DNA of 64,000 bases. Source: Staphylococcus sp. GSSP0090 (GTDB taxonomy: Bacteria > Bacillota > Bacilli > Staphylococcales > Staphylococcaceae). Below the pieces are notes generated by a model. It was not told the DNA's origin. It was given only the letters and a program-made list of their open reading frames with translations, and made no database searches. The translations under genes were made by a program, and so were the position numbers. Where the stretch lies: positions 21,323 to 85,322 of the forward strand of contig NZ_JACBFD010000018.1 of NCBI RefSeq assembly GCF_013391405.1. Direction: 5' to 3'. Below are positions 1 through 9,999 of the stretch, piece by piece. The first letter of the stretch is position 1; the number at the start of each line of letters is the position of its first letter.

Positions 1-586
1 GATCTTCCATTAAACGGTATGCTTTCTTAGTTAAGCTATTACCTTTAGCTGCTTCTGTTCCGATATTTAACAGACTTACGGATGGTTCAGCAATACCTCT
101 AATTTTCTGAGCGTAAATATTACCTAGTTGTGCATACTGCAGTAAGTGTTCTGCCTTTGCATCAGCATTAGCACCTACATCCATAAAGACAAAGCCCTTA
201 CCTGAAACAGTGGGTAAAGTAACTACCAACGCAGGTCTTTCTACACCTTTAATACGACCAACAATGAATAATCCAGCAGACATCAAAGCGCCAGTATTCC
301 CTGCAGAAACACATCCGTCAGCTTCACCAGACTTCACTGCTTCAGCCATACGTGCCATAGAGCTGTCTTTTTTACGTTTAATTGCTCTCACTGGTTCATC
401 ATCCATCGTTATCGATTCCGTACAGTGACGCACTTCTACACGTTCATGTTCTAATGTGCATTGAGATGAATCTCCAAATAAAATTATTTCTAAATCTTTA
501 AAATCATTAACCGCTTTTTCAACAGCTTCCAAAACGATTCCAGGTGCATCGTCTCCACCCATCATATCGATCGCTAATTTAACCAT
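1..586 (-). CDS. plsX: Phosphate acyltransferase PlsX (N-terminal part, cut by window edge)
   Basis: The first 195 codons of PlsX are read from an ATG at 586; the rest lies outside the window. PlsX converts acyl-ACP plus phosphate to acyl-phosphate, the donor used by PlsY in the first step of phosphatidic acid synthesis at the membrane. The N-terminus [16 protein letters not shown] is the PlsX signature, and the stretch [17 protein letters not shown] is the conserved glycine-rich motif of the family. Its ATG overlaps the end of fapR by 8 bp, so the two are translationally coupled and share the FapR-controlled promoter. Identity is near certain; only completeness cannot be judged. Confidence 0.95.
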   Translation of the reverse strand, partial: MVKLAIDMMGGDDAPGIVLEAVEKAVNDFKDLEIILFGDSSQCTLEHERVEVRHCTESITMDDEPVRAIKRKKDSSMARMAEAVKSGEADGCVSAGNTGALMSAGLFIVGRIKGVERPALVVTLPTVSGKGFVFMDVGANADAKAEHLLQYAQLGNIYAQKIRGIAEPSVSLLNIGTEAAKGNSLTKKAYRLMED

Positions 587-1148
587 TTTGTTCATCCTCA
601 CTTGTATAATACATTTTGAAAGTTCCTTTAAAAACGAGTGTATCTTTTACATATGATTGCACTTTTATCGTATAAAATTTATCTGTAATTTCAATGGCTT
701 GCGCATCAGCGCGTACCGTTTCATTTAATTTAACTGTTTTTATAAACGTTACATTACTATCTTTTGTTAAAACAACTGGTTTATGTATCAGTGCCACACA
801 CAAAGAATTTGCTTGTGCGAACAATACATGTCCTCTAGCAATATTATTTCTAGTAAATACTGACTCTTCGTCTATTCTTATAATTGACGTTGCAGTTTCA
901 TCAGGTTGCACATTAATCACATCCCCGATAATTTCACTGCCTTCTATAGAGCGAATACTTTCATAATTTTTCTTTGCTACAGTTTTGATGCGTGTTCTGA
1001 GTTCAGGAATATTTAAATGCGTACGGTCGAGTCTAATCGTTTGAATACTCACCGAAAACAACACACTTAAATCTAAGTCAGTAATAAAAGGATTTTTCTC
1101 TATTTCTTTTTTTATTTCATTACGACGTTCTTGTTTTTTTAATTTCAT
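579..1148 (-). CDS. fapR: FapR, malonyl-CoA-responsive repressor of lipid synthesis
   Basis: A 189-residue transcription factor with an N-terminal helix-turn-helix (about residues 23-42, with IQTIRLDR) and a C-terminal hot-dog fold that binds malonyl-CoA (motif [15 protein letters not shown], 106-120). In Firmicutes it represses fatty-acid and phospholipid genes until malonyl-CoA releases it. The open frame extends to a TTG at 1157, but the GGGAG ribosome site at 1159-1163 would touch that codon. The ATG at 1148, giving MKLKKQ, has proper spacing and matches the known S. aureus start. It overlaps plsX by 8 bp and is preceded by its own operator, which indicates autoregulation. Confidence 0.95.
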   Translation of the reverse strand: MKLKKQERRNEIKKEIEKNPFITDLDLSVLFSVSIQTIRLDRTHLNIPELRTRIKTVAKKNYESIRSIEGSEIIGDVINVQPDETATSIIRIDEESVFTRNNIARGHVLFAQANSLCVALIHKPVVLTKDSNVTFIKTVKLNETVRADAQAIEITDKFYTIKVQSYVKDTLVFKGTFKMYYTSEDEQNG

Positions 1149-1169
1149 CGCATTCAAACTCCCACATTT

Positions 1170-1186
1170 TTAGTACCAAGTCTTAA
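1170..1186 (-). promoter_or_regulatory. FapR operator
   Basis: The 17-bp sequence TTAGTACCAAGTCTTAA is a near-perfect copy of the FapR box known from Bacillus (TTAGTACCTRRTCYTAA-like). It lies just downstream of the predicted transcription start of fapR-plsX, where a bound repressor would block initiation or early elongation. Confidence 0.85.
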
Positions 1187-1199
1187 ACATTCCTAACAT

Positions 1200-1229
1200 A
1201 TCATAACACTTTCTATTTCATTTGCTCAA
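1200..1229 (-). promoter_or_regulatory. Promoter of fapR-plsX
   Basis: On the minus strand TTGAGC (1224-1229) and TATGAT (1200-1205) are separated by 18 bp. The predicted start near 1193 puts the FapR operator at about +7 to +23. Confidence 0.6.
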
Positions 1230-1376
1230 CAAAAAACATGTGATGTCACTAAATTAAATTCACTTTCGCATTCGCACATTTTTAGCATCTACTTATTATA
1301 TAATATTTAAAAAACTCTTTTAATATTACTATTTTATTACAAATATAACAATTAAAAGATTATTTGTAGAACAATC

Positions 1377-1405
1377 TTGAACTAGAATTTTTTAAAACGT
1401 ATAAT
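1377..1405 (+). promoter_or_regulatory. Promoter of the metalloprotease gene
   Basis: TTGAAC (1377-1382) and TATAAT (1400-1405) are separated by exactly 17 bp, a strong SigA-type promoter. It gives a leader of about 95 nt before the protease ATG. The leader holds a ribosome-site-like AGGATG (1421-1426) followed by ATG TAA (1436-1441), a possible start-stop element. Apart from the fapR control sites, nothing else is evident in the 357-bp gap 1149-1505. Confidence 0.7.
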
Positions 1406-1505
1406 TTAAAATAATTTAAAAGGATGTGATATTTTATGTAAAAAATATTAATATAAAAAATAATGATTTAAAAGGCTAATAGTCAATAATTAGGAGGATT
1501 ATTTG

Positions 1506-3065
1506 ATGAAGAAATTGATTACCACAACACTCGTAACATGTGCGCTAGTACCTATCGCATCTACACATGCATATGCGCAAGAAAATAATAGTATTAAACC
1601 AGAAAGTCTCAAAAAACCGATAAAAACGAAAGTTAGTAACGATGAAGATGTAAAAGCCTATTTACAAAATAATGCATCAAACATCATTAAGGCATCTAAG
1701 GAATCAGGAAATGTTAATGCTCAGGATGGTGCTTTTAAGCAATATGAAATTATAAATAAACAGCAAGATGATCATGGAATCACTCACTATACATTGAATC
1801 CCAAAGTCAATAGTACGATTGCAGAAGATAGTGAATTAAAGGTTCATGTAAACAAACAAGGTGATGTCACATTAATAAACGGAAACATTGATAAACCAAC
1901 TATCAAAGTAGACAATAAAGCAAAAATATCTAAAAAAGATGCTGAACGTCATGCCTTTAAAGCAATTAAAAAAACCAAAGCAGATGTAAGTAATATCAAA
2001 GGTTATGACATTGTTAGTAAAAACAAACTAACAATTAACAGTGACAGTCAAAAACTCGTATATGATGTTGAATTAAACTATATATCACCTAAAGCTGCTC
2101 ATTGGAAAATTCAAATCGACGCGAGTACTGGAGAAGTACTTAAAAAAGAAAATGTTATAAACAATGCTGCGACAACCGGTAAAGGCACTGGCGTAAACGA
2201 TGATGAAAAATCACCATTGAATTTAACCGAAAATAGTGGTGTATACACATTAAAAGATACAACACAAAATGCCGAAATACATACACAAACTGCTAATCAA
2301 ACTACAGAAGATTTTTCAGAAATTACCAATGATCGCAATCATTTTGACGAAGAAGCACACAAAGCTGGTGTAGATGCACATTACTATGCGAACGAAGTTT
2401 ATAACTACTATTTAGAGAAACATAACAGAGATAGTTATGATGATGCTGGAGGCAATATCGATTCGGTCGTACATTATGATAAAGATTACAATAATGCTGC
2501 CTGGACAGGACAATATATGATTTACGGTGACGGCGATGGACAAACTTTCAAACCTTTATCTGGTGCCAATGATATCATCGCACATGAATTAACACACGCA
2601 GTCACTGAGCGCACATCTAATTTAGAATATAAAGACCAATCTGGCGCTCTAAATGAATCCTTTTCAGATGTATTTGGATATTTTGTAGATCCAGATGACT
2701 GGTTAATGGGAGAAGATGTTTATACACCCGGTACTGAAGGTGACGGTCTTAGAAGCTTAAAAGACCCTGAACAATTTAATCAACCAGCACACATGGATCA
2801 ATATCAATATGGTAGCGAAGATAACGGTGGCGTACACACGAATAGTGGTATTCCAAATAAAGCCGCATACCTAACCATAAATGAAATCGGAAAAGATAAA
2901 GCAGAACAAATATACTATCTGGCATTAACAGAATATTTAACTCAAAATTCAGAATTTTCAGATGCTAAAACCGCTTTAATAGAAGCAGCAGCGAATCTTT
3001 ATGGCGAAGATAGCGCTGAAACTAAAGCCATTGATAAAGCGTGGACTGAAGTTGGCGTAAATTAA
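1506..3065 (+). CDS. Secreted M4 (thermolysin/aureolysin-family) zinc metalloprotease precursor
   Basis: A 519-residue preproenzyme. Residues 1 to about 24 form a signal peptide (MKK, hydrophobic core, cut after AYA). An FTP/PepSY-type propeptide follows to about residue 215, then the M4 catalytic domain. The zinc site is HELTH at 360-364 with the third ligand in NESFSD (Glu384, 24 residues after the first His, as in thermolysin). The catalytic HTNSG has His444. AGGAGG at 1492-1497 supports the ATG at 1506 over the in-frame TTG at 1503. Length and layout match aureolysin and SepA (about 510 residues). It sits alone on the plus strand between fapR and recG, with its own promoter and a palindromic repeat behind it. 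Role: extracellular protein breakdown and probably maturation of other secreted enzymes, by family analogy. Confidence 0.93.
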   Translation: MKKLITTTLVTCALVPIASTHAYAQENNSIKPESLKKPIKTKVSNDEDVKAYLQNNASNIIKASKESGNVNAQDGAFKQYEIINKQQDDHGITHYTLNPKVNSTIAEDSELKVHVNKQGDVTLINGNIDKPTIKVDNKAKISKKDAERHAFKAIKKTKADVSNIKGYDIVSKNKLTINSDSQKLVYDVELNYISPKAAHWKIQIDASTGEVLKKENVINNAATTGKGTGVNDDEKSPLNLTENSGVYTLKDTTQNAEIHTQTANQTTEDFSEITNDRNHFDEEAHKAGVDAHYYANEVYNYYLEKHNRDSYDDAGGNIDSVVHYDKDYNNAAWTGQYMIYGDGDGQTFKPLSGANDIIAHELTHAVTERTSNLEYKDQSGALNESFSDVFGYFVDPDDWLMGEDVYTPGTEGDGLRSLKDPEQFNQPAHMDQYQYGSEDNGGVHTNSGIPNKAAYLTINEIGKDKAEQIYYLALTEYLTQNSEFSDAKTALIEAAANLYGEDSAETKAIDKAWTEVGVN

Positions 3066-3068
3066 AAA

Positions 3069-3351
3069 GGGAGTGGGACAGAAATCAATTTTTCTAATAA
3101 AGATTTCGTAGTCCCACCCCGGCAAGGATGACTAGGATTAAAATGTTTACCTGAGCTGAAGCTCATGCATAAGTCTCACTAAAATTTTTCTGTAGCATAC
3201 ATAAGTTTTAACTTATGTATAAGAACGACTCATTTTCACAAAATGAAAAAGTAGTTCATTAAAACAGTGAGACTTTACATTTTCAATTCAGTCATCTACT
3301 GCCTAATTGGTAAGGAGTCTGAGGCTTCTATTTTTGTCCCAGATTCGCCCC
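3069..3351. repeat. 283-bp nested palindromic intergenic repeat (copy A)
   Basis: Several inverted pairs are nested: outer GTGGGACA (from 3073) with TGTCCCA (about 3335-3341); 3127-3145 with 3278-3296; AAGTCTCACT (3171-3180) with AGTGAGACTT (3266-3275); and a central hairpin at 3198-3218. A sub-hairpin 3073-3117 pairs GTGGGAC with GTCCCAC and could terminate the protease transcript. The GTGGGACAGAAAT start resembles intergenic hairpins common in staphylococci. A diverged copy lies at 49522-49701. It fills most of the 411-bp gap 3066-3476 and carries no credible reading frame. Confidence 0.75.
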
Positions 3352-3375
3352 AAAAATAATATACTAACTTTGTAT

Positions 3376-3414
3376 GTCACTCGTAAATATTAAAAATTAT
3401 TTGCGAGTGTCACT
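3376..3414. terminator. Stem-loop between protease repeat and recG
   Basis: CACTCGTAAAT and ATTTGCGAGTG form an inverted repeat with a short T-rich tail on the plus side. It probably separates the plus-strand protease unit from the 3' end of recG. It is weak as an intrinsic terminator. Confidence 0.45.
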
Positions 3415-3476
3415 TTTATATACAATATAATAGAAAGTCTGTAATATATTTATATAAAAATACAAACTAGCTATTT

Positions 3477-5522
3477 TTAATCAAAACTCATATATAATAG
3501 ATTTTCTTCAATAAAAGATCTTAATCTATTATATTGTGATTCAAAGAAAATACCTGATTGTATTAATTCGGCAGCTTCATCTCTAGCAACTTCTAACATT
3601 TTATAATCTTCAACTACATTTGCAACTAAGAAATCGGGCAAACCGCTCTGCTTAACGCCAAAGAAATCGCCTGGACCTCTCATCTCTAAATCACGTTCAC
3701 TTAGTTCAAACCCATCCGTTGTCTGGGTCATAATATTCATACGTTCAATACCTGTTTCAGTTTTGGGCGATGCAATTAACACACAGTAACTTTGTTGTTC
3801 ACTTCTACCTACACGCCCTCGTAATTGATGTAATGTTGATAAACCGAAGCGATCTGCATCATAAATCATCATAAATGTGGCATTAGGTACGTTAACGCCC
3901 ACTTCAACTACCGTTGTTGAGACTAAAATATCAATCTCATGATTACTAAAACGTTGCATGACTTCATCTTTCTCATCTGAATGCAATTTGCCATGCAGTA
4001 ATCCCACTTTCTCTGTTCCATAATAAGATTGTAATGATTCATATAATTCAACTACGTTCTGTACATCCTCAAGATGTTCTGAACTTTCAATTAATGGACA
4101 AATAACATAGGCTTGTCTACCCTTTTTCAATTCTGAAGTCATTTGATTTAATACACTGTCATAAGCTTCATGTTTAGACCAAGATGTGATGATTGGCTTT
4201 CGACCTTTTGGTAATTGTTTAATAGAAGACACATCCATTTCACCAAATACAGAAATAGCTAATGTCCTTGGTATCGGCGTTGCCGTCATAAATAATACAT
4301 TGGTCATAGCACCTTTTTCCCTTAGCAACTGCCTCTGATTAACACCAAAACGATGTTGTTCGTCTGTTATAACAAGACCCACATTATTAAACTTAACATC
4401 ATCCTGAATTAAAGCATGTGTGCCAATGATGCAATCAATTTCATTGTTATTCAGTTGTTCTAATAATAGCTTACGTTTTTTCCCTTTGACTGATCCAGTC
4501 AATAAAGCAACATTCATTCTATCTCCAAATATATCTACCAAGCTTTCTGCATGCTGCTCAGCCAATATTTCTGTTGGAACCATTAAGGCTGATTGAAAAC
4601 CCGCTGTTTTTAATGCATACATACAAATTGCAGCGACAACGGTTTTCCCAGAACCAACATCACCTTGCAATAGACGATGCATGCGAATGGGTGCTTTTAA
4701 ATCTCTGAATATTTCATTCACGCTATGTTTCTGAGCATCTGTTAATTCAAATGGCAAACTATCTATAAAATGTTTCACTAAATTAATATCATAATCCACT
4801 TCAATTGCTTCGTCTGATGTTTTTTCGAGACGATTCAACCACTGCATTCTTAATTCAAACATAAATAATTCTGTAAAAGCATATGTTCTACGAGCTTTAA
4901 GTAACGACACTTTATCTGTTGCAAAATGTAATGCTTTAATTGTGTCTGCTAAAGTTTCTAATTTATATTTTTTTCTTAAGTCTTCAGAGAGCCACTCATG
5001 TATAGTCACTTGATCTAATACTTGTCTAATCATATCTCTTAAAGGCTTTTGTTTTATGCCTTCTTTAATGCGATATACAGGTTCAAATTGTGACCCCTCA
5101 TCCATTTGTTGGCTAAAAAACATTCTATTACCGTTGATTTCTTGCTTTGCTCTATTCCATTTTCCTTTAACTGTTACTGTTCCATGTAATTCTATTTTCT
5201 TTTTTAAATAAGGCTGATTGAAAAATGTGCACTTCACAGCAATTTGATTGACCATGATATGTACCGTTAATTTAGATTTATTGCGACCAAAAAAAGCGAC
5301 AGTCGGTGTTGAATAGACTTCACCCACCACTGTCACTATCGCTTGATCTTCAGCTTCATTTAAGTCAATTACAGTATTATCCTCGTAACGTGTTGGTAAA
5401 TATAGAATTAAATCTTCAACAGTATGAATATTTAATTCATTCAATACTGCTAAACGTTTCGGACCTAATCCTTTTATTTGAGATAATGGAAATGGACTTT
5501 CAATTAAATTGACTTTTGACAT
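3477..5522 (-). CDS. recG: ATP-dependent DNA helicase RecG
   Basis: A 681-residue branch-migration helicase that remodels stalled forks and Holliday junctions. An N-terminal wedge/OB region (about 1-240) precedes two helicase lobes. Walker A is GDVGSGKT at 287-294, the Walker B box is DEQH at 387-390 (typical of RecG, not DEAH), and MTATPIPRT follows as motif III. The start MSKVNLIE matches the family. The stop of sdaAA lies 2 nt upstream, so recG is the last gene of an sdaAB-sdaAA-recG unit. Nothing abnormal is seen. Confidence 0.97.
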   Translation of the reverse strand: MSKVNLIESPFPLSQIKGLGPKRLAVLNELNIHTVEDLILYLPTRYEDNTVIDLNEAEDQAIVTVVGEVYSTPTVAFFGRNKSKLTVHIMVNQIAVKCTFFNQPYLKKKIELHGTVTVKGKWNRAKQEINGNRMFFSQQMDEGSQFEPVYRIKEGIKQKPLRDMIRQVLDQVTIHEWLSEDLRKKYKLETLADTIKALHFATDKVSLLKARRTYAFTELFMFELRMQWLNRLEKTSDEAIEVDYDINLVKHFIDSLPFELTDAQKHSVNEIFRDLKAPIRMHRLLQGDVGSGKTVVAAICMYALKTAGFQSALMVPTEILAEQHAESLVDIFGDRMNVALLTGSVKGKKRKLLLEQLNNNEIDCIIGTHALIQDDVKFNNVGLVITDEQHRFGVNQRQLLREKGAMTNVLFMTATPIPRTLAISVFGEMDVSSIKQLPKGRKPIITSWSKHEAYDSVLNQMTSELKKGRQAYVICPLIESSEHLEDVQNVVELYESLQSYYGTEKVGLLHGKLHSDEKDEVMQRFSNHEIDILVSTTVVEVGVNVPNATFMMIYDADRFGLSTLHQLRGRVGRSEQQSYCVLIASPKTETGIERMNIMTQTTDGFELSERDLEMRGPGDFFGVKQSGLPDFLVANVVEDYKMLEVARDEAAELIQSGIFFESQYNRLRSFIEENLLYMSFD

Positions 5523-5524
5523 AA

Positions 5525-6394
5525 TTAATCACCAAATATTTCTTGTTTTAAGCGCTGACCTGTAGGTGTACCAGCTAAACCTCCACGACCTGTTTCACGT
5601 AGCGCAGATGGCATTGTTTGACCAATTTTATACATTGCTTCAATCACTTCATCAGTAGGAATTCTTGAAGTCACTCCTGCCAATGCCATATCTGCAGACA
5701 CGATTGCATTTGATGCACCTGCTGCATTTCTTTTAACACAAGGTACTTCTACTAATCCAGCTACTGGATCACATACTAAACCTAGCATATTTTTCAAACA
5801 AATTGCAAAAGCTTCAGCTGATTGTTGTGGTGTTCCGCCTGCAAGTTCTACAGTTGCACCAGCTGCCATTGCCGCAGCTGAACCAACTTCCGCTTGACAA
5901 CCGCCAGCTGCACCTGAAATAGATGCATTATTGGCAACAACAAAACCAAACGCACCTGAAGTTAATAGGAAATTTAACATATCTTTTCTTGATGGTTCTA
6001 AACGCGGTTTAAGACCAAATAAAACACCAGGGACAACACCTGCTGAACCTGCTGTAGGCGTGGCACAAATTTTCCCCATAGCTGCATTGACTTCATTTGT
6101 CGCAACCGCTTTACTAACTGCGTCTAGTAACGTTGGCCCAGCGAGTGATTTACCTGTTTTCAAATATTCTTTAATCAATACAGCATCACCACCAGTGAGC
6201 CCTGTTGTAGATGTGACACCTGCTAAACCTTCATCTAAAGCATTTTCCATCGTTTGTAAGTTTTTATCCATATGTGCATAAACATCTGCTTCTGAAAGTC
6301 CCGTTACTTCCATTTCTTGTTCAAGCATTATTTCATGGATTTTTTTATTTTGCTCTTCACACATTTCTATTAATTCTTTCACACTTTTAAACAT
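5525..6394 (-). CDS. sdaAA: L-serine dehydratase, iron-sulfur-dependent, alpha subunit
   Basis: A 289-residue catalytic subunit of the [4Fe-4S] L-serine dehydratase that turns L-serine into pyruvate and ammonia in the cytosol. Conserved cysteine motifs are visible ([16 protein letters not shown] and CVKRNAAG), which supply cluster ligands in this family. Glycine-rich [10 protein letters not shown] and [11 protein letters not shown] complete the signature. It follows sdaAB after a 12-nt gap and lies 2 nt from recG, so it is co-transcribed with both. Confidence 0.95.
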   Translation of the reverse strand: MFKSVKELIEMCEEQNKKIHEIMLEQEMEVTGLSEADVYAHMDKNLQTMENALDEGLAGVTSTTGLTGGDAVLIKEYLKTGKSLAGPTLLDAVSKAVATNEVNAAMGKICATPTAGSAGVVPGVLFGLKPRLEPSRKDMLNFLLTSGAFGFVVANNASISGAAGGCQAEVGSAAAMAAGATVELAGGTPQQSAEAFAICLKNMLGLVCDPVAGLVEVPCVKRNAAGASNAIVSADMALAGVTSRIPTDEVIEAMYKIGQTMPSALRETGRGGLAGTPTGQRLKQEIFGD

Positions 6395-6406
6395 GCAATA
6401 CCTCCA

Positions 6407-7072
6407 TTAGGCGTCTCCCATGAGTGAAACCGTCACTACACCATCGACGTTTTTAATTTTCTCTATTATTTCATCATTCACTGCATCATCTAATTCACAA
6501 GTCATTAATGCTTGATCGCCTTTTTCTTTTCTAGATACTTGCATACTTCCTACATTAATACTTGAATCTCCTAGTATATTGGCAACTCTACCGATCGTAC
6601 CAAACGTATCCTTATGGAATACAAGTAAAGCCGGATAATTACCGCTAATCGCAATATTGAATCCATTGATGGCTACGACTTCAATTTTTCCGCCACCTAT
6701 TGAAACACCCTCAACAGATATTTCTTTATCACCATCACGCATATTAATAATCGCGGTATTCGGATGCGACCTTTCTTCTGCCATTTCAATAAAGTTGACT
6801 TTCATTCCAACTTCTTCTGCAGTTTCCAAGCTTGTTTGTATACGATCATCATCCGTATCATAGCCTAACAAGCCACCTACTAAGGCAACATCTGTACCAT
6901 GTCCTTTATATGTTTCCATAAATGAACCATAAAGATATATGTCAGCTTGCTTTGGTAATTGATTAAATAAGTCTCTAGCTACTAAACCAATTCTAACTGC
7001 CCCTGCAGTGTGAGAAGATGAAGGACCTACCATTGTAGGACCAATTATATCGAAGACTGTTTTATATTTCAT
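6407..7072 (-). CDS. sdaAB: L-serine dehydratase, iron-sulfur-dependent, beta subunit
   Basis: A 221-residue beta subunit. The N-terminal half has GPSSSHTAG (16-24), the diagnostic serine-dehydratase motif, and the C-terminal 75 residues form an ACT domain (GRVANILGDSSINVGSMQV) that probably senses serine. It pairs with sdaAA to form the active enzyme and is the first gene of the unit. A TATAAT at 7140-7145 may be its -10 box, although the -35 is weak. Confidence 0.95.
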   Translation of the reverse strand: MKYKTVFDIIGPTMVGPSSSHTAGAVRIGLVARDLFNQLPKQADIYLYGSFMETYKGHGTDVALVGGLLGYDTDDDRIQTSLETAEEVGMKVNFIEMAEERSHPNTAIINMRDGDKEISVEGVSIGGGKIEVVAINGFNIAISGNYPALLVFHKDTFGTIGRVANILGDSSINVGSMQVSRKEKGDQALMTCELDDAVNDEIIEKIKNVDGVVTVSLMGDA

Positions 7073-7139
7073 AATTATACCCCACTCTTATTTTTAATGT
7101 TTCTAAAGTGTTGCGCTTACATTCTTAAACATCTCATTT

Positions 7140-7168
7140 ATTATAACAAGTTCAATAAACATTATAAA
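7140..7168 (-). promoter_or_regulatory. Candidate promoter of sdaAB-sdaAA-recG
   Basis: A minus-strand TATAAT (7140-7145) has a poor -35 (TTTATA) 17 bp upstream. It is the best candidate in the 336-bp gap 7073-7408, which otherwise holds only the hairpin at 7262-7308. Confidence 0.4.
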
Positions 7169-7261
7169 CCAAAACTGGTTGTATTGTTCTTATTAAATGC
7201 AAAATTAAATTGATAGCAACATTAAAACAACTTTTAAAATGTAATGATTTCAAAAAAATAT

Positions 7262-7308
7262 GGAAGTAAGACTAAATCAAATTTAAAATTTGATTTTTCT
7301 CACTCCCA
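7262..7308 (-). terminator. Terminator-like hairpin downstream of fakA
   Basis: GGAAGTAAGAC...ATCAAATTT is followed by AAATTTGAT...CTCACTCCC, an imperfect inverted repeat ending like the GTGGGAC-type staphylococcal hairpins. It sits about 100 bp past the fakA stop and lacks a strong U-run. Confidence 0.45.
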
Positions 7309-7408
7309 TTTGTAACAAAACTTATATATAGCAACTATGTTCCTTTATAAAAACATATGCTATTGTACAAATGATGCTATGTTCATCTTTTTAGTGCTAA
7401 AGTTTAAT

Positions 7409-9067
7409 CTATTCCACAGAAAATAGATATTGATAAACAGGTTGTTGTCCGTTATGTTGTTCTAATTCAACATCTGGATATGTTGTCTCCATCCAATCTT
7501 CAATGTTTGAAGTAACTGTTTCATCAGCGTCCATACCAACAATCATCGTAATGATTTCACTATCTTCATTGATCATTGCTTCAATTAATCCCTTAACCGT
7601 TGCAAATTGATCATCATTACTTGTTACAATTTTATCTTCAATTAACCCCATATATGCGTCTTTTTTAATTTCAACGCCATCAATTTTAGTATCTCTCACA
7701 GCATATGTTACTGAACCAGAGCAAACAGCTTCTAAAGATTCAACCATTCTTGATTTATTAGATTCGAGTGAATCAGTTTCATCGTAATTAAATAATGCAG
7801 CGATGCCCTGTGGTATCGATTTTGTTGGTATGACTATAGCATCAGCATCCACGATGTCAGCAGCTTGTTCACTAGCCATTAGGATATTTTTATTATTTGG
7901 TAAAATGATTGCACGTTTACATTGTGATTGTTCAATAATCTTAACAATGTCTTCTGTTGATGGATTCATTGTTTGTCCACCACTGATCATATGTGTCGCA
8001 CCCATTGACTTGAAAATATCTGAGATGCCATCACCCATAGATATTGCAATGACTGCAGTGTCGACTGTTTGTGTCTCTTCAGTAGAATTATTTTTGCCAG
8101 AGTCATGTTCTTTTTTTACAACTTCACGATGTTGTTCGCGCATATTTTCGACTTTTAACTTAATTAATTCACCATATTGTTGCCCATAGTTAAATACTTC
8201 GCCTGGTTTTTCTGTGTGCACATGCACCTTAACAATTTCCTCATCATTAATAACCAATAAAGAGTCCCCAAATTGACTCATATCTTCTCTGAAATCTTGC
8301 TCGTCAAATGTTTTTTTATTTTTACCGAAACGCACCATCATCTCAGTACAATAACCATAAACAATGTCCTCGGTATTAATGACACCATGAAAATCATGTT
8401 CTTCATTAACTAATGAATCTTTATTCAATTTTGGTGTTTGTGTAGATACTGTTTCACCTTTTAATGCTTTTAGAAATCCAGCATAAACAACAGCTAATCC
8501 TTTACCTGCACTATCAACAACACCTACCTCTTTCAACACTGGTAATAAATTGGGTGTATTTTCTAGTGAGATTTCTGCTTCTTCAAGAATGTAAGTCATT
8601 AATTCAATACAATCTTCAGTTTCTTCTGCTTTGCGTATGGCTGCATCAGCTGCATCTCTTGCCACTGTTAAAATCGTGCCTTCAACTGGTTTCATGATCG
8701 CTTTATATGCCGTATCTACACCAGCTTTAAAACTTTCAGCAAATTGTTTGGCGTTAATTGTTTCATACGCTTCTAAGTTTTTACTAAACCCTCTAAATAA
8801 TTGTGATAAAATGACACCAGAATTGCCTCTAGCGCCCATTAACAAGCCTTTAGAAAATGTCTTACCTAGTTCACCAATTTGTTGAGACAAATTATTTTCA
8901 ACTGCTTCTCTTCCTGATGTCATCGTCAAATTCATATTTGTCCCAGTATCACCATCTGGTACTGGATAAACGTTCAATGAATCTACTAAGTCTGCATGAT
9001 TTGATAAATTTTGAGCCCCTTGTATAATCATCTCGGCAAATAATTTACCATCTATTTTGCTTACCAT
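7409..9067 (-). CDS. fakA: Fatty acid kinase catalytic subunit FakA
   Basis: A 552-residue DhaL/DegV-like kinase that phosphorylates exogenous fatty acids held by FakB, giving acyl-phosphate for PlsY. The N-terminal DhaL-type ATP domain (about 1-205) carries [14 protein letters not shown] (32-45) and [13 protein letters not shown] middle domain and a C-terminal DegV-like domain follow. Near full length of the S. aureus protein (548 residues). It lies 14 bp after an Asp23-family gene, an arrangement conserved in Firmicutes. FakB is not in this window. Confidence 0.95.
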   Translation of the reverse strand: MVSKIDGKLFAEMIIQGAQNLSNHADLVDSLNVYPVPDGDTGTNMNLTMTSGREAVENNLSQQIGELGKTFSKGLLMGARGNSGVILSQLFRGFSKNLEAYETINAKQFAESFKAGVDTAYKAIMKPVEGTILTVARDAADAAIRKAEETEDCIELMTYILEEAEISLENTPNLLPVLKEVGVVDSAGKGLAVVYAGFLKALKGETVSTQTPKLNKDSLVNEEHDFHGVINTEDIVYGYCTEMMVRFGKNKKTFDEQDFREDMSQFGDSLLVINDEEIVKVHVHTEKPGEVFNYGQQYGELIKLKVENMREQHREVVKKEHDSGKNNSTEETQTVDTAVIAISMGDGISDIFKSMGATHMISGGQTMNPSTEDIVKIIEQSQCKRAIILPNNKNILMASEQAADIVDADAIVIPTKSIPQGIAALFNYDETDSLESNKSRMVESLEAVCSGSVTYAVRDTKIDGVEIKKDAYMGLIEDKIVTSNDDQFATVKGLIEAMINEDSEIITMIVGMDADETVTSNIEDWMETTYPDVELEQHNGQQPVYQYLFSVE

Positions 9068-9081
9068 TACGTAATGTCCTC

Positions 9082-9453
9082 CTAGTTTTTCGTGCCATTA
9101 TTAACGCGCACACCTTGTACAAATATATTTATTGAATTTACTTTAACTTTTAATGTTTGCTCTAATGTATATTTTACTGTTGATTGTACATTGCTTGCTA
9201 CTTCAGATATTTTTGTACCAAAGCTTACGATAATATACATATCTACGTCTACAACGCCATTATCTTCTCGTACAATAATACCTTTAGAATAATTTTCATG
9301 TCCTAGTATCTCTGCAATGCCATCTCTCACTTGTTGTCTAGAAGCCATACCTACAATTCCATAACATTCTACTGCTTTGCTACCCACAACTGAAGATATT
9401 ACTTCGTTTGAAATGTCTATACTACCATAATCATTTGTGATTTCTAATGTCAT
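9082..9453 (-). CDS. Asp23/Gls24-family envelope stress protein (YloU-like)
   Basis: A 123-residue DUF322 protein with motifs YGIVGMAS and [17 protein letters not shown] typical of the Asp23/YloU family. No membrane segment is visible, so a cytoplasmic or membrane-associated partner role is likely. It precedes fakA by 14 bp, and a strong TAGGAGG ribosome site precedes its ATG. Its exact function is not known; linkage suggests a part in fatty-acid use or envelope stress. Confidence 0.85.
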   Translation of the reverse strand: MTLEITNDYGSIDISNEVISSVVGSKAVECYGIVGMASRQQVRDGIAEILGHENYSKGIIVREDNGVVDVDMYIIVSFGTKISEVASNVQSTVKYTLEQTLKVKVNSINIFVQGVRVNNGTKN

Positions 9454-9622
9454 AAAATGGGCCTCCTAAGTTTATGGTTATATCATAATTGCTATTAATA
9501 AACAATGCGTTATTAATTATCTTATTAAAAAAATACTATATTTATCCACAGTTTACAATTATACCATAATTTAATATTAACAAAAGTATTACTCATGTAA
9601 ACGAGAAATTTTTCTCATTTTA

Positions 9623-9651
9623 TTGCTATGTATACTCATTTGTGGTACATT
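9623..9651 (+). promoter_or_regulatory. Candidate promoter of rpmB
   Basis: TTGCTA (9623-9628) and TACATT (9646-9651) are 17 bp apart, about 50 bp before the rpmB ATG. Confidence 0.5.
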
Positions 9652-9704
9652 ATTCAAGTATGTAGTAGATACGTGTATTTATATTTATTAAAGGAGGTAC
9701 TTTC

Positions 9705-9893
9705 ATGGGCAAACAATGTTTCGTAACAGGTCGTAAAGCTTCAACTGGAAACAATCGTTCTCACGCTTTAAATTCTTCTAAAAGAAGATGGAATGCTAAC
9801 CTTCAAAAAGTTAGAATTCTTGTAGACGGAAAACCTAAAAAAGTTTGGGTTTCTGCACGTGCTTTAAAATCTGGTAAAGTTACTAGAGTTTAA
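9705..9893 (+). CDS. rpmB: 50S ribosomal protein L28
   Basis: A 62-residue, highly basic ribosomal protein starting [11 protein letters not shown]. Only one cysteine is kept, so this is a zinc-free type of L28. AAAGGAGGT directly precedes the ATG. It stands alone on the plus strand between the divergent Asp23-family gene and convergent thiN, with its own promoter and terminator. It matches the S. aureus protein nearly residue for residue. Confidence 0.97.
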   Translation: MGKQCFVTGRKASTGNNRSHALNSSKRRWNANLQKVRILVDGKPKKVWVSARALKSGKVTRV

Positions 9894-9910
9894 TAAATAT
9901 AATGCACGAA

Positions 9911-9947
9911 AAGACCAATCCTTATGTGGAGGATTGGTCTTTTTTTA
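9911..9947 (+). terminator. Intrinsic terminator of rpmB
   Basis: AAGACCAATCC and GGATTGGTCTT pair perfectly and are followed by seven T. It starts 18 bp after the rpmB stop. Confidence 0.9.
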
Positions 9948-9999
9948 ATATTTTCTTTTATATATCAACATATATTTATAAATTTCGCCTAAAATTCAC

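Noticed and set aside
210..428. Plus-strand open frame opposite plsX
   Set aside because: It is the complement of the clearly coding plsX 5' part, has no ribosome site and no family resemblance. The same applies to most long plus-strand frames opposite recG, sdaAA, carB, pyrC and ileS.
1149..3476. Insertion sequence carrying the protease
   Set aside because: No transposase, no clear terminal repeats around the whole segment and no target duplication are visible; only the palindrome on one side.
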